A DNA stretch of 64,000 nt, from contig CADEEL010000001.1 in assembly GCA_902826335.1 (NCBI GenBank), positions 62,001 to 126,000 on the forward strand, written 5' to 3'. Source of the DNA: an uncultured Alphaproteobacteria bacterium (lineage in GTDB: Bacteria; Pseudomonadota; Alphaproteobacteria; Caulobacterales; Aquidulcibacteraceae). Each line of letters begins with the position of its first letter. Within the stretch, counting starts at the first letter, position 1. Shown piece by piece: positions 37,174 to 46,253 of this stretch. The notes under the pieces were generated by a model, which made no database searches, was not told the DNA's origin, and worked only from the letters and a program-made list of their open reading frames with translations. A program made the position numbers and the translations under genes.

Positions 37174-37198
37174 CCCCCTCTCCGCAAGGGAGAGGGGG
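37174..37198. repeat. C/G-rich hairpin repeat, second arm of a pair
   Basis: CCCCCTCTCC (37174-37183) pairs exactly with GGAGAGGGGG (37189-37198) around loop GCAAG. It ends 12 bp before the parC ATG and lies immediately upstream of its GGAG ribosome site (37202-37205), so it may affect parC translation. Confidence 0.65.
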
Positions 37199-37210
37199 AA
37201 TGGAGCTAGA

Positions 37211-39466
37211 ATGGCCGACGACATCACTTTCGCGCCGGACGAAGGCGGGCGCATCATCGACGAGCCGATCGGCGAGGCGCTTTCCAAGCGCTATCTCGCC
37301 TACGCGCTCTCGACCATCACATCGCGCGCGCTGCCGGATGTGCGCGACGGCCTAAAGCCCGTGCATCGGCGCGTGCTCTACGCGATGCGCGAACTAAATC
37401 TCGATCCAGATAGCGCATTCAAGAAGTCGGCCCGCGTGGTCGGCGACGTGATGGGTCGCTTTCATCCGCATGGGGATCAATCCATCTATGACGCACTGGT
37501 GCGCCTCGCGCAGGATTTCAACGCGCGCTATCCGCTGGTCGATGGGCAGGGCAATTTCGGCAACATCGACGGCGATAACCCCGCCGCCATGCGCTACACC
37601 GAAAGCCGCCTGACGCGCGCGGCCGAGGCGCTGCTCGCCGGCATCGAAAATGACGCGGTCGATTTCCGCCCGAACTATGATGGCGCCGAGCAGGAGCCGG
37701 TCGTGCTGCCGGCGGCGTTTCCGAATTTGCTCGCCAACGGCGCGGCGGGCATCGCCGTCGGCATGGCGACGAATATTCCTCCGCATAACGCCGCCGAACT
37801 CATCGATTGCTGCATGCACCTCATCGAGAACCGAAGCGCCTCCATCGCCGATCTCGTGAAGATCATGCCGGGGCCGGATTTTCCCACCGGCGGCGTCCTC
37901 ATCGAGCCGCCCGAGTCCATTCTCGAAGCCTACGCCACGGGACGCGGCGGCTTTCGTGTGCGCGCGAAATGGGAAGTGGAGGAGCTTGGCCGCGGGCAGT
38001 GGCGCGTCATCGTCACCGAAATCCCGCATCTTGTGCAGAAGGCGCGCCTTGTCACCCAACTCGCAGACATCATCGAGAGCAAGAAATCAACGCTGCTCGG
38101 CGACGTGCGTGATGAAAGCGCCGAAACCATACGTCTGGTGATCGAGCCGAAATCCCGCGCCGTTGAACCGGCCGTGCTGATGGAGAGCCTCTTTAAGATC
38201 ACCGATCTCGAGACGCGCGTTTCGCTCAACATGAACGTGCTCGATGCGCAGCAGATTCCACGCGTGATGAATTTGAAGGAGGTGCTTGAGGCCTTCCTCG
38301 ATCACCGCCGCGATGTGCTGAAGCGCGTCAGCGAACATCGTTTGAAGAAAATCGCCGCGCGGCTGGATATTCTCGCCGGGCTGCTCGTCGTCTATCTCAA
38401 TCTCGATGAAGTGATCCGCATCATCCGCACTGAGGATGAACCGAAACCTGTTCTGATCACGCGCTTCCGCCTCAACGAGGCGCAGGCCGAAGCCATCCTC
38501 AACACGCGCCTTCGCCAATTGCGCAAGCTGGAGGAGATGGAGATCCGGCGCGAGGACGCCGCGCTCAAGGAAGAGCAAAAGGGCCTTATGGCGCTTCTGG
38601 CAGATACGCGCCGGCAATGGCGCAAGATCGCCGAGGAATTGAAGGAAACGCGCAAGTTGTTCGGGCCCGGAACCCCGTGGGGCAAAAGGCGCAGCGCGCT
38701 TGCGGCGGCGCCGGACGTGTCTTCGGAATTGAACGTCGAAGCCTTCATCGCCAAGGAGCCGGTGACGGTCGTTCTCTCAGAGAAGGGCTGGGTTCGTGCG
38801 CTTAAGGGCCATGTCGACGACCTTGAAGCCACCAAGTTCAAGGAGGGCGATCATCCCGCCTTCGCTATTCATGCGCAGACCACGGACAAAATCCTGCTGA
38901 TGGCGTCTGACGGGCGCGCCTTCACGCTTGATGCGCACAAACTGCCCGGCGGGCGCGGCGCGGGCGAGCCGATCCGTTTGATGATCGAGCTTGAAGAAGA
39001 GCACACGATCATCGCGCTTTTTGCGCACGAGGCCGGCGCCAAACGCTTCCTGGCTTCGGACGATGGCTATGGCTTCATCGTTGGCGAAGAGGAGCTGGTG
39101 TCGGCGCGCAAGGCCGGCAAGCAGGTGCTCAATCTGAGCGCTGGCGCGCGCGCGCAGGTCGCCGCGCCGGCGCTGGGCGACCGCGTCGCCGTGGTCGGGG
39201 ACAATCGCAAGCTGCTTGTTTTCAAGCGCGACGAGCTGCCCGAAATGGCGCGCGGCAAGGGCGTCAAGCTGCAGAGCTACCAGAAGGGCGGGCTTTCGGA
39301 CGGCGTTCTGTTCGCCGCGAACGAGGGCCTCTCCTGGGTCGACGGCGCCGGGCGCGTGCGCGCCGTGCCGGAGTGGAAGGACCATGTCGGCAAGCGCGCC
39401 AGCGCCGGCAAAACCGCGCCGCGCGGATTTTCCCGCTCCGGTCGATTTAGGGACACGCTGGGGTGA
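37211..39466 (+). CDS. parC: DNA topoisomerase IV subunit A
   Basis: ParC is the cleaving subunit of topoisomerase IV, which separates daughter chromosomes with ParE. The 751-residue protein has the breakage domain with [35 protein letters not shown] and catalytic Tyr129. The short C-terminal pinwheel lacks a gyrase box, so it is ParC rather than GyrA. Gln90 stands at the usual Ser80 position; Asp94 retains the acidic position. ATG 37211 is chosen from GGAG 5 bp upstream; the longer open frame is translated repeat sequence. parE is not in the window. Confidence 0.95.
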   Translation: MADDITFAPDEGGRIIDEPIGEALSKRYLAYALSTITSRALPDVRDGLKPVHRRVLYAMRELNLDPDSAFKKSARVVGDVMGRFHPHGDQSIYDALVRLAQDFNARYPLVDGQGNFGNIDGDNPAAMRYTESRLTRAAEALLAGIENDAVDFRPNYDGAEQEPVVLPAAFPNLLANGAAGIAVGMATNIPPHNAAELIDCCMHLIENRSASIADLVKIMPGPDFPTGGVLIEPPESILEAYATGRGGFRVRAKWEVEELGRGQWRVIVTEIPHLVQKARLVTQLADIIESKKSTLLGDVRDESAETIRLVIEPKSRAVEPAVLMESLFKITDLETRVSLNMNVLDAQQIPRVMNLKEVLEAFLDHRRDVLKRVSEHRLKKIAARLDILAGLLVVYLNLDEVIRIIRTEDEPKPVLITRFRLNEAQAEAILNTRLRQLRKLEEMEIRREDAALKEEQKGLMALLADTRRQWRKIAEELKETRKLFGPGTPWGKRRSALAAAPDVSSELNVEAFIAKEPVTVVLSEKGWVRALKGHVDDLEATKFKEGDHPAFAIHAQTTDKILLMASDGRAFTLDAHKLPGGRGAGEPIRLMIELEEEHTIIALFAHEAGAKRFLASDDGYGFIVGEEELVSARKAGKQVLNLSAGARAQVAAPALGDRVAVVGDNRKLLVFKRDELPEMARGKGVKLQSYQKGGLSDGVLFAANEGLSWVDGAGRVRAVPEWKDHVGKRASAGKTAPRGFSRSGRFRDTLG

Positions 39467-39531
39467 CGTTAGGGCTCGCGTTCCGCGCGCCAATCACTTA
39501 CATATCCACAACCTTTGTTTCGGGGAGCAGC

Positions 39532-40104
39532 ATGAGCGCCTTCTGGATTCTTCTGATCGTCATCGCCGTCCTGGCGTTCGTTCTGATCGGCATTTACAAC
39601 CGGCTGGTCGCGCTTCGTCAGCGGACGAACCAAGCCTTTGGCGATATCGACGTTCAGCTCAAGCAGCGTCACGACCTCGTGCCCAACCTGGTCGAGACCG
39701 TGAAGGGCTACGCCGCGCACGAAAAGGGCACGCTTGAAGCCGTGATCCAGGCGCGCAATTCGGCGGTCAGCGCCGAGAAGTCCGGCGATCCAAAGGCTAT
39801 GGCGCAGGCTGAAGGCGTGCTGGGCGCCGCGCTTGGGCGCCTGTTTGCGTTGAGCGAGGCGTACCCCGACCTCAAAGCCAACACCAACTTCCAACAGCTG
39901 CAGACCGAATTGTCCGACCTGGAAGACAAGATTTCCGCGGCGCGGCGCTTCTTCAACAACGCCGTTCAGGAATACAACACCTCGCGCGAGCAGTTTCCCG
40001 CCGTCGTCTTCGCGGGCATGCTCGGGTTCGGCCCGCGCGAATTCTTCGACCTTGGCGAAGATCGCGCCGCGGCCGAGACGGCGCCTAAGGTCTCCTTCAG
40101 CTAG
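39532..40104 (+). CDS. lemA: LemA family protein
   Basis: The 190-residue protein has one N-terminal membrane helix (about 3-24, FWILLIVIAVLAFVLIGIYN) and the LemA coiled domain: RTNQAFGDIDVQLKQRHDLVPNLVETVKGYA, here cited in pieces, and FNNAVQEYNTSREQFPAVVFA. Its C-terminus carries the usual GFGPREFFD. LemA proteins sit at the inner membrane and are often next to M48 proteases, as here. The molecular role is unclear. ATG 39532 has GGGGAG upstream; a longer open frame starts before any ribosome site. Confidence 0.93.
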   Translation: MSAFWILLIVIAVLAFVLIGIYNRLVALRQRTNQAFGDIDVQLKQRHDLVPNLVETVKGYAAHEKGTLEAVIQARNSAVSAEKSGDPKAMAQAEGVLGAALGRLFALSEAYPDLKANTNFQQLQTELSDLEDKISAARRFFNNAVQEYNTSREQFPAVVFAGMLGFGPREFFDLGEDRAAAETAPKVSFS

Positions 40105-40116
40105 AAGCAATATTCG

Positions 40117-41196
40117 GTGCGCGCCTACGGCCTCGCCACCCATATCTGGAGCAACAATTGGAGATCCGGGCTTTTGCTGCTCGGATTTCCAATATTGCTG
40201 TTGTTGCTCACCTATGGGCTTTTCCTGCTTTATGCGGGCTTCGCTGGCGAGACGTTCAAGGGCTCGCAAGAATTATCGGGCCCGTTCATCTGGGCGGGCG
40301 ATGCGCTCATGCACGCTTGGCCTTATGCGCTCGTCGGCGCCGGCGTGTGGTTCGCGATCGCTTATGTGTTTTACCAGGGCATGATCGACGTCTCGACCGG
40401 CGCGCAAAAGATCGAGCGCGGCGATAACCCAGAGCTCTACAATCTTCTCGAAAATCTTTGCATTTCGCGGGGGATCACCACGCCCACGCTGCGCGTGATC
40501 GAAACACCGGCTCTCAACGCCTACGCGACGGGGCTTCATGAAGGGCAATACTCCATCACCGTGACGCGCGGCCTCATCGAGGCGCTAAGCAAGGACGAGC
40601 TCGAATGCGTGCTCGCGCACGAGCTCTCGCACATACGCAATCGCGATGTGCGTCTCTTGGTGATCGCGGTGATTTTCGTCGGCATCTTCTCGTTCATTGG
40701 GGAGATGGCCTTTCGCGGCTTGCGGTTTGGAGCGCTGGGCGGCGGCGGCTCGGGGCGCGGCGGCAGAAGCTCGGGCGGGGCCGCCGTGCTGGCCATCGTG
40801 GTCGCTATGGTGATCATCGCGCTGTCCTATGCGCTGGCCATCGTCATCCGCTTTTCCCTGTCGCGCCGGCGCGAATATCTGGCGGACGCCGGCGCCGTGG
40901 AGCTGACGAAGAATCCCGACGGCATGATCCGCGCGCTGCGCAAGATCGAGGGCCACGCCGTTATCGAAAGCGCGCCGGGCGAAGTGCGCGAGATGTTCAT
41001 CGAAAACCCGCACTCGGAATTCGCCAGCCTGTTCGCCACGCATCCCTCGATCGACAAGCGCGTGGCGGCGCTGGTTGAGTTCGCGGGCGGTCAGGATTTC
41101 GCCGCTATGACAGCGCCGGATGCAACGCCCGGTGGCGCGCCGGCGCCTGGCCAATCGGCTTCGTTTGGGCGCCGGCGCAAGGGGCCTTGGGGTTAG
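40117..41196 (+). CDS. HtpX-like M48 family membrane zinc metalloprotease
   Basis: The 359-residue protein has two N-terminal helices (about 19-41 and 70-87), then the zinc motif HELSH (168-172) with third ligand Glu253 in SRRREYLADAGA, flanked by two more helices (about 181-200 and 222-247) interrupted by a Gly/Ser-rich cytoplasmic loop (206-221). This is the HtpX-like layout for degrading damaged membrane proteins. It starts with GTG 40117, 12 bp after lemA, with a weak ribosome site; coupling with lemA is likely. The stop shares TTAG (41193-41196) with the convergent bpt gene. Confidence 0.9.
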   Translation: MRAYGLATHIWSNNWRSGLLLLGFPILLLLLTYGLFLLYAGFAGETFKGSQELSGPFIWAGDALMHAWPYALVGAGVWFAIAYVFYQGMIDVSTGAQKIERGDNPELYNLLENLCISRGITTPTLRVIETPALNAYATGLHEGQYSITVTRGLIEALSKDELECVLAHELSHIRNRDVRLLVIAVIFVGIFSFIGEMAFRGLRFGALGGGGSGRGGRSSGGAAVLAIVVAMVIIALSYALAIVIRFSLSRRREYLADAGAVELTKNPDGMIRALRKIEGHAVIESAPGEVREMFIENPHSEFASLFATHPSIDKRVAALVEFAGGQDFAAMTAPDATPGGAPAPGQSASFGRRRKGPWG

Positions 41197-42056
41197 GCGC
41201 CGCCGCCTTCGCCGCTTTTGCGAAATGGCGTCCAAGCGCCGGCGATGAGCAATTCAAGCGGCTGGAATTCCGCCTTGTAGTCCATCTTCTCGCTGCCGCG
41301 GACCCAATAGCCGAGATAGAGGTGGGGAAAGCCGGCCGCGCGCGCCTGCATGATGTGATCGAGAATGGTGAAGGCGCCGAGACTGCGCTTGGGCTCACGC
41401 GTGTCGAAATAGGAATAGACGAGAGAAAGCCCATCCTTCAGCACATCGACGAGCGCCGCGGCGGCGAGTTCGCCCTTGTCCGGCCCGGGCGCCGTGTAGC
41501 GATACTCAACGATGTGCGTGCGGACGGATGTTTCCTCCACCATCGCGGCGTAGTCGAGCAGGGTCATATCCGCCATGCCGCCCAGGGCATGGCGCGCGGC
41601 GAGATAGCGGCGGAGCAGCCAGAATTGCTCCTCTGTTGCGTCCGCTGGGCGCAGGCTGCGTGAGAGGTCTTCGTTGCGCGCCAAAATCTTGCGCCAGCGC
41701 TTGCTCGTCTCGAACGCCTCGACGCGCACGCGCGCGGAGACGCATGCGTCGCAGGCGTCGCAGGCCGGGCGATAGGCGATGTTCTGCGAACGCCGGAAAC
41801 CGGCATGGGTCAGGGCGTCGTTGAGGCCGAGCGCTTCGACGCCCTCGAGGCCGGTGAAGACTTTGCGCTCGCGCCGGCCAGGCAGGTACGGGCACGGCGA
41901 GGGCGCCGTCAGATAAAAGCGCAGATTTCGCGTGGGAAATTGGCGCGTCACTTGGCCGATGTCTCCGCCCGTTCCCGGCAGGCGAGGTTCATGGCGTCCG
42001 GGCGCGCCGTCAAGGGCGCGCGCGCGGCGCGAGTCGCGCTTGCGCTCGGAGGTCAT
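41193..42056 (-). CDS. bpt: Aspartate/glutamate leucyltransferase (bacterial N-end rule)
   Basis: Bpt adds leucine from leucyl-tRNA to proteins starting with Asp or Glu, marking them for ClpS/ClpAP degradation. The 287-residue protein has the family markers FYLTAPSPCPYLPGR, ERKVFTGLEG, CDACVSARVRVEAF, LVYSYFDTREPKRSLG and YLGYWVRGSEKMDYKAEF, joining the ATE N- and C-terminal domains. An unusual basic N-terminal extension of about 40 residues (MTSERKRDSRR to the core) precedes the core. The ATG at 42056 overlaps the motB stop (ATGA), so it is translated from the motB message. Confidence 0.92.
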   Translation of the reverse strand: MTSERKRDSRRARALDGAPGRHEPRLPGTGGDIGQVTRQFPTRNLRFYLTAPSPCPYLPGRRERKVFTGLEGVEALGLNDALTHAGFRRSQNIAYRPACDACDACVSARVRVEAFETSKRWRKILARNEDLSRSLRPADATEEQFWLLRRYLAARHALGGMADMTLLDYAAMVEETSVRTHIVEYRYTAPGPDKGELAAAALVDVLKDGLSLVYSYFDTREPKRSLGAFTILDHIMQARAAGFPHLYLGYWVRGSEKMDYKAEFQPLELLIAGAWTPFRKSGEGGGA

Positions 42057-42961
42057 GGCGGCGCGAGTTCGTGGCCGGGCGGCAGGGGCGGCGCCTCGCG
42101 CAGCAGGGTGATGGCGATGCGGCGATTGCCGGGCAGGGTGGGATCGTCCGGGAAGAGCGGCTCGGAATCGGCCCGGCCCGCCACCTGATAGATGCGCCCC
42201 TCGGGGATGCCCTGGCCTTGCAGGGCGCGGCGCGCCGCGTTCGCCCGCGCCGCGGAGAGCTCCCACGGGCTCGCCCCCCGATTGGCGCTCGCGTCGCCAT
42301 CCGTGTGGCCGCTGATTGTGAGGCGGTTCGGCAGCAGTGTGATCGCCCCGGCGACCGCGCCAAGCAGGCGGCGCGCACGCTCATTGGGCTCGGCCGAGCC
42401 CGGATTGAACATGGAGCGCCCTTCCTGATCGATGATCTGGATGCGCAGGCCCTCCGGCGTCTGTTCGACGATCACCTGGCGGGAAAGCTCCGCCACATCC
42501 GGCATATCCTGCATGGCTTGGCGGATGGCGATCTCCGCGCGCGAGAACTCCGCGTTCTCGCGGATCATCCGGGCGCGGTTGAGCGCATCCGTGGATGGAT
42601 TGGTTTGGCCGGAATTCTCCACCTGTTCGCGGAGATTGTTGGTGGTGAAGGTTGGATCGGCGGGCGGCGTTACAGGCGCGCTCATGCCCTGGCGCACGCC
42701 TTCATCAGCGAACGAAGTGCCGGCCAGGAGCCCGCCCGCGCCGCTCGTGGTGCGCGAGACGCTGGCCGGCGCGAAGAACTCGGCGATCCCGCGTCGCTGC
42801 TCGGGGCTCGTCGTGTTGATCAGCCACATGAGCAGGAAGAACGCCATCATGGCGGTCACGAAGTCAGCGTAGGCGACCTTCCACGCGCCGCCATGATGGC
42901 CGCCGTGCCCGCCCTTTTTGATCTTCTTAATGATGATCGGGGCTTGGTTGGCGCTGGCCAT
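42053..42961 (-). CDS. motB: Flagellar motor stator protein MotB
   Basis: MotB anchors the stator to peptidoglycan and carries the proton-binding Asp. The 302-residue protein has a basic Lys/His-rich N-terminus, one membrane helix (about 29-48) with Asp33 in VAYADFVTAMMAFF, a plug/linker region and a C-terminal OmpA-like domain (about 170-290, ISGHTDGDASANRGASPWELS and NRRIAITLL). A usual partner, motA, is not adjacent in this window. Its presence shows the organism is, or was, motile. Confidence 0.92.
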   Translation of the reverse strand: MASANQAPIIIKKIKKGGHGGHHGGAWKVAYADFVTAMMAFFLLMWLINTTSPEQRRGIAEFFAPASVSRTTSGAGGLLAGTSFADEGVRQGMSAPVTPPADPTFTTNNLREQVENSGQTNPSTDALNRARMIRENAEFSRAEIAIRQAMQDMPDVAELSRQVIVEQTPEGLRIQIIDQEGRSMFNPGSAEPNERARRLLGAVAGAITLLPNRLTISGHTDGDASANRGASPWELSAARANAARRALQGQGIPEGRIYQVAGRADSEPLFPDDPTLPGNRRIAITLLREAPPLPPGHELAPP

Positions 42962-43049
42962 TCTTCTAGGTCCGTGGGGCTTGGGCCGTTCTGGCCGCGC
43001 GGCCGCGAAGTTGAACGAAGGCCGTTAAGATCGCGTGTGCGGGTGGGAC

Positions 43050-43529
43050 ATGACCGGGACCGGAGATGACTTGGCCTACCGCGCCGCGCTCGGCGCTTAT
43101 GCGACGGGCGTCGCCGTCGTCACCGCGCGGGACGGCGCGGGCGCGACGCACGCCATCACCATCAATTCGTTTACGTCTGTTTCGCTGCGGCCGCGCCTAA
43201 TCCTTTGGTGCCTTGGCGATGAGTCGGAGCGCTATGAGACCTTCGCCGAAGCGGCGTACTTTGGCGTTTGCGTGCTGGGCACCGATCAGCGAGCGATCGC
43301 GGCGCGCTGCGCGCAAAGCGGGGCCGAGTTTGATGAAGGCCTAACGGAGGACTTTGCCGGCGCGCCGGTGCTCAAGGGCGCCCTTGCCCGGCTTGCGTGC
43401 CGCACGACCGCGCGCCAAACCCACGGCGATCACCTCGTCATCGTGGGAGAAGTCATGGCGTTCGACGCGCGCGCGGGGGCGGGGCTCTTGTTTTATCGCG
43501 GCGAATTTGGATCGGCGGGCGCCTCATGA
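43050..43529 (+). CDS. Flavin reductase-like FMN-binding protein
   Basis: A 159-residue protein of the flavin reductase family (split-barrel FMN fold): YATGVAVVTARDGAGATHAITINSF followed by SVSLRPRLILWCLG are the signature strands, with HGDHLVIVGEVMAF near the end. Such proteins supply reduced FMN to a partner oxygenase or act alone. No partner oxygenase is seen. ATG 43050 fits the family N-terminus; the ribosome site is weak (GGGTGGG). The stop overlaps the next gene by 4 bp (ATGA). Confidence 0.85.
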   Translation: MTGTGDDLAYRAALGAYATGVAVVTARDGAGATHAITINSFTSVSLRPRLILWCLGDESERYETFAEAAYFGVCVLGTDQRAIAARCAQSGAEFDEGLTEDFAGAPVLKGALARLACRTTARQTHGDHLVIVGEVMAFDARAGAGLLFYRGEFGSAGAS

Positions 43530-44386
43530 GCGTGTGCGCGTTTATCGGTCTTGGCGCGATGGGCGCGCCGATGGCGGGTCATCTCGTTCGGGCGGGCCAT
43601 GAGGTGCGCGTCTATGCGCGGAACGGCGCGAAGGCCGAAGCCTGGCGCGCCAAACATGGCGGCGCGGTCGCGCCTTCCGTCGCGGCGGCGGCGACCGGCG
43701 CCGATGTCGTGATCACCTGCGTCGGCGCGGATGGGGATGTGCGCGAAGTGTTTGACGCGGCGCTCCCTGCGCTGCGCGCCGGCGCGCTGTTCATCGATCA
43801 CACCACGGCGTCGGCCGCGCTTGCGCGGACACTGCACGGCGAGGCCGCCGTGCGCGGTGTGCAGGCGCTCGATGCGCCGGTCTCGGGCGGGCAGGCGGGC
43901 GCGGAGGCGGGCCGGCTCAGCATCATGATCGGCGGTGAGGCTGGTGCTGTCGAGGCGGCGCGACCAGTGCTCGGCGCCTATGGCGCGGCGATCACACATA
44001 TCGGGCCGGCGGGCGCGGGCCAACTCGCGAAAATGGTGAACCAGATCTGCATCGCGGGCGTGGTGCAGGGGCTGGCGGAGGGCCTCCACTTCGCCAGCCG
44101 GGCGGGACTTGATGAAGAGGCCGTGATCGCCGCGATTTCGAAAGGCGCGGCGCAATCGTGGCAGATGGACAATCGCTGGCGCACCATGCGCGAAGGCCGC
44201 TTCGATTTCGGATTCGCGGTGGATTGGATGCGCAAGGACCTTGGTCTCGTGCTCGATGAAGCGCGCGTCAACGGCGCCTCGACGCCGCTCGCCGCGCTCA
44301 TCGATCAATTCTACGCCGAGGTGCAGGCCATGGGCGGTGGGCGCTGGGATACCTCCAGCCTGATCGCGCGGCTCGATCGCCGCTGA
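43526..44386 (+). CDS. NAD(P)-dependent beta-hydroxyacid dehydrogenase
   Basis: A 286-residue 3-hydroxyisobutyrate dehydrogenase family member. The dinucleotide motif is FIGLGAMGAPMAGHLVRAGH, the substrate-binding loop is DAPVSGGQAGAEAG, and the catalytic Lys lies in GAGQLAKMVNQICIAG (Lys about 170). The substrate could be 3-hydroxyisobutyrate, tartronate semialdehyde or a similar acid; context does not decide. It is coupled to the upstream flavin reductase gene. Confidence 0.87.
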   Translation: MSVCAFIGLGAMGAPMAGHLVRAGHEVRVYARNGAKAEAWRAKHGGAVAPSVAAAATGADVVITCVGADGDVREVFDAALPALRAGALFIDHTTASAALARTLHGEAAVRGVQALDAPVSGGQAGAEAGRLSIMIGGEAGAVEAARPVLGAYGAAITHIGPAGAGQLAKMVNQICIAGVVQGLAEGLHFASRAGLDEEAVIAAISKGAAQSWQMDNRWRTMREGRFDFGFAVDWMRKDLGLVLDEARVNGASTPLAALIDQFYAEVQAMGGGRWDTSSLIARLDRR

Positions 44387-44403
44387 ACGCGGTCTCGTGT
44401 CGC

Positions 44404-44422
44404 GATTTTAACAGATTTTAAC
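44404..44422 (+). promoter_or_regulatory. Direct repeat GATTTTAAC upstream of the receiver gene
   Basis: GATTTTAAC occurs at 44404-44412 and 44414-44422, one helical turn apart (10-bp period), 40-58 bp before the ATG at 44462. It resembles CtrA half-sites (TTAA) but spaced by six rather than seven bases. Confidence 0.4.
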
Positions 44423-44461
44423 GCTCGTCCGGTAACGCGGTTCCGTCACTGGGACGCGCGC

Positions 44462-45256
44462 ATGGCCATGCTGAATCCGAAGGATTGGCCGGTCTTCCTG
44501 ATCGAGCCGAACAAGTATGAGGCGCGGATCGCTTCTGATCTGCTCACCCAGGCCGGCGTTCGGAAAATCCGGTGCGAGGAGAACAGCGCGAACGCGCTCG
44601 AAGTGCTGCAGAACCTGCCGGCGACCGTGATCCTCATCGAACTGGGCGTGGCCCCGCTCGGCGCCCTTGAATGGGTGCGTCATTTCCGCCGCGATACGCG
44701 GATCGGTTGCCGCCGGACTGGCGTGTTCGTGATGACCAAGGCGCTCAGCCGCACGACGGTTGAGGCCGCGCGCATCGCCGGCGCCAACGCGATCATCGGC
44801 AAGCCGATGTCGGGCGCGAGCCTGATGGCCACAATCGGCAAGGTGATGTCCACGCCGCGCCCGTTCATCGAGTGCGCGGCGTATGTCGGCCCGTGCCGGC
44901 GCGCGGGCATCATTTCAACGTGCGCGGTGGACCGGCGCCAGCCGCGCGGCGCCGCGCCTGCGCCGCTGCGACTGGACGACCGGGCGAATGTAATCGGGGC
45001 GTTGCTGGCCGGCGCGGCGGATCTGGTGTCGGGCGCGGCGCTCTCGCCGGACTCGATCGCTCGGTTGGGCGAAGTCGCGACCATGAGCCAGGACGTGGAC
45101 AAGGGCGGCGTGTTGCGGGGCATCGCCGCGTCTCTATTGCGTGTCGGCGCCCGCAAGGACCTCGACCCGGACGATCGCGCCACGCTCGCTTCGTGTCTGG
45201 CGGCGCTTCAGGCGCTCGCTGCGACGACTTCCGCAGCGGAGCGAGCGGCGGCGTAA
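44462..45256 (+). CDS. Degenerate response-regulator receiver protein
   Basis: The 264-residue protein has an N-terminal CheY-like receiver (about 8-125). In the fold the phospho-acceptor Asp is replaced by Glu60 (VILIELGVAPLG), the first-strand acidic pair by Glu15-Pro16, while the Thr (VFVMTKA) and the Lys-Pro pair (IIGKPMS) are kept. It is therefore probably a non-phosphorylated or phospho-mimic protein. The conserved linker RPFIECAAYVGPCRR follows, then an Ala-rich helical C-terminal domain (about 175-260) without a DNA-binding motif. The linker type is common in alphaproteobacterial receivers; function is unknown. Confidence 0.75.
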   Translation: MAMLNPKDWPVFLIEPNKYEARIASDLLTQAGVRKIRCEENSANALEVLQNLPATVILIELGVAPLGALEWVRHFRRDTRIGCRRTGVFVMTKALSRTTVEAARIAGANAIIGKPMSGASLMATIGKVMSTPRPFIECAAYVGPCRRAGIISTCAVDRRQPRGAAPAPLRLDDRANVIGALLAGAADLVSGAALSPDSIARLGEVATMSQDVDKGGVLRGIAASLLRVGARKDLDPDDRATLASCLAALQALAATTSAAERAAA

Positions 45257-45260
45257 AGCC

Positions 45261-46253
45261 TCAGATCAGCAACTCAGCCGCCTGCTTCGCGAAATAGGTG
45301 ACGACGCCGTCAGCGCCGGCGCGCTTGAAAGCGGTCAGCGTTTCGAGGATCGCACGCTCTTCCTCGATCCAGCCATTGGCGGCGGCGGCCTTGATCATAG
45401 CGTATTCGCCGGAGACCTGAAATGCGAAGGTCGGCAACGCGAACGCCTCCTTCACGCGTAGGATAATGTCGAGATAGGCAAGGCCGGGTTTGACCATCAG
45501 CATGTCCGCGCCCTCGGCCACGTCGAGTGCGCATTCCTTCAGCGCTTCGTCCGAATTGGCGGGATCCATCTGGTAGGTTTTTTTGTCGCCGGTGAGCGCC
45601 TTGGCCGAGCCGATCGCCTCGCGATAGGGCCCGTAAAACGCCGACGCGTATTTGGCGGCGTAGGAGAGGATGAGCGTGTCTTGCTTGCCGGCTTTTTCAA
45701 GCGCGGCGCGAATGGCGCCGATGCGCCCGTCCATCATGTCCGAGGGCGCGATGATATCGGCGCCTGCCTCCGCGAGCAGCACGGCCTGGTCAACCAACCG
45801 CGCAACGCTCTCGTCATTGAGAATACGCCCATCTTTCAAGACGCCGTCATGGCCATGATCCGTATAGGGATCGAGCGCGACATCGACCATGAGGCCCACT
45901 TCCGGCGCGGCGGCCTTCATGGCTTTGACCGCGCGCGCCACGAGGCCGTCCGGATTGGTCGCCTCCGCGCCGGCGCCATCCTTCTTGGCGGAGTCGATGT
46001 GCGGAAAGAGCGCGATGGCCGGAATGCCAGCTTCGCGCGCCTCAATGGCTGCGCCCACGGCTGAGTCGATGTCGAGCCGCTCCACGCCCGGCATCGCCGC
46101 CACGGGCATGCGCGCCTGGCGCCCATCATGGATGATCAGCGCCCAGATGAGGTCGTCCCGCCGCACATGCGTTTCCGCGGTAAGGCGGCGGATCCAATCG
46201 GCCTGACGCAGCCGGCGCGGCCGCAGCGCGGGAAAGGGGGCGAAGGGGTTCAT
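45261..46253 (-). CDS. hemB: Porphobilinogen synthase (delta-aminolevulinate dehydratase), Mg type
   Basis: HemB joins two aminolevulinate molecules into porphobilinogen. The 330-residue protein has the Schiff-base lysines in SYAAKYASAFYGPYR and MLMVKPGLAYLD. The metal-site segment is MVDVALDPYTDHGHDG, with Asp/Ala in place of the cysteines of zinc enzymes, so it is the magnesium-type enzyme. It is divergent from hemA over a 153-bp control region, and convergent with the receiver gene with a 4-bp gap. An FNR/FixK-like site touches its start codon. Confidence 0.96.
   Translation of the reverse strand: MNPFAPFPALRPRRLRQADWIRRLTAETHVRRDDLIWALIIHDGRQARMPVAAMPGVERLDIDSAVGAAIEAREAGIPAIALFPHIDSAKKDGAGAEATNPDGLVARAVKAMKAAAPEVGLMVDVALDPYTDHGHDGVLKDGRILNDESVARLVDQAVLLAEAGADIIAPSDMMDGRIGAIRAALEKAGKQDTLILSYAAKYASAFYGPYREAIGSAKALTGDKKTYQMDPANSDEALKECALDVAEGADMLMVKPGLAYLDIILRVKEAFALPTFAFQVSGEYAMIKAAAANGWIEEERAILETLTAFKRAGADGVVTYFAKQAAELLI

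Noticed and set aside
39502..39510. DnaA box / replication origin signal upstream of lemA
   Set aside because: A single ATATCCACA (one mismatch) without clustering or an AT-rich stretch does not support an origin.
44404..44422. Complete CtrA-binding site before the receiver gene
   Set aside because: The two TTAA boxes are separated by six bases, whereas the CtrA consensus needs seven. It is listed only as a direct repeat.
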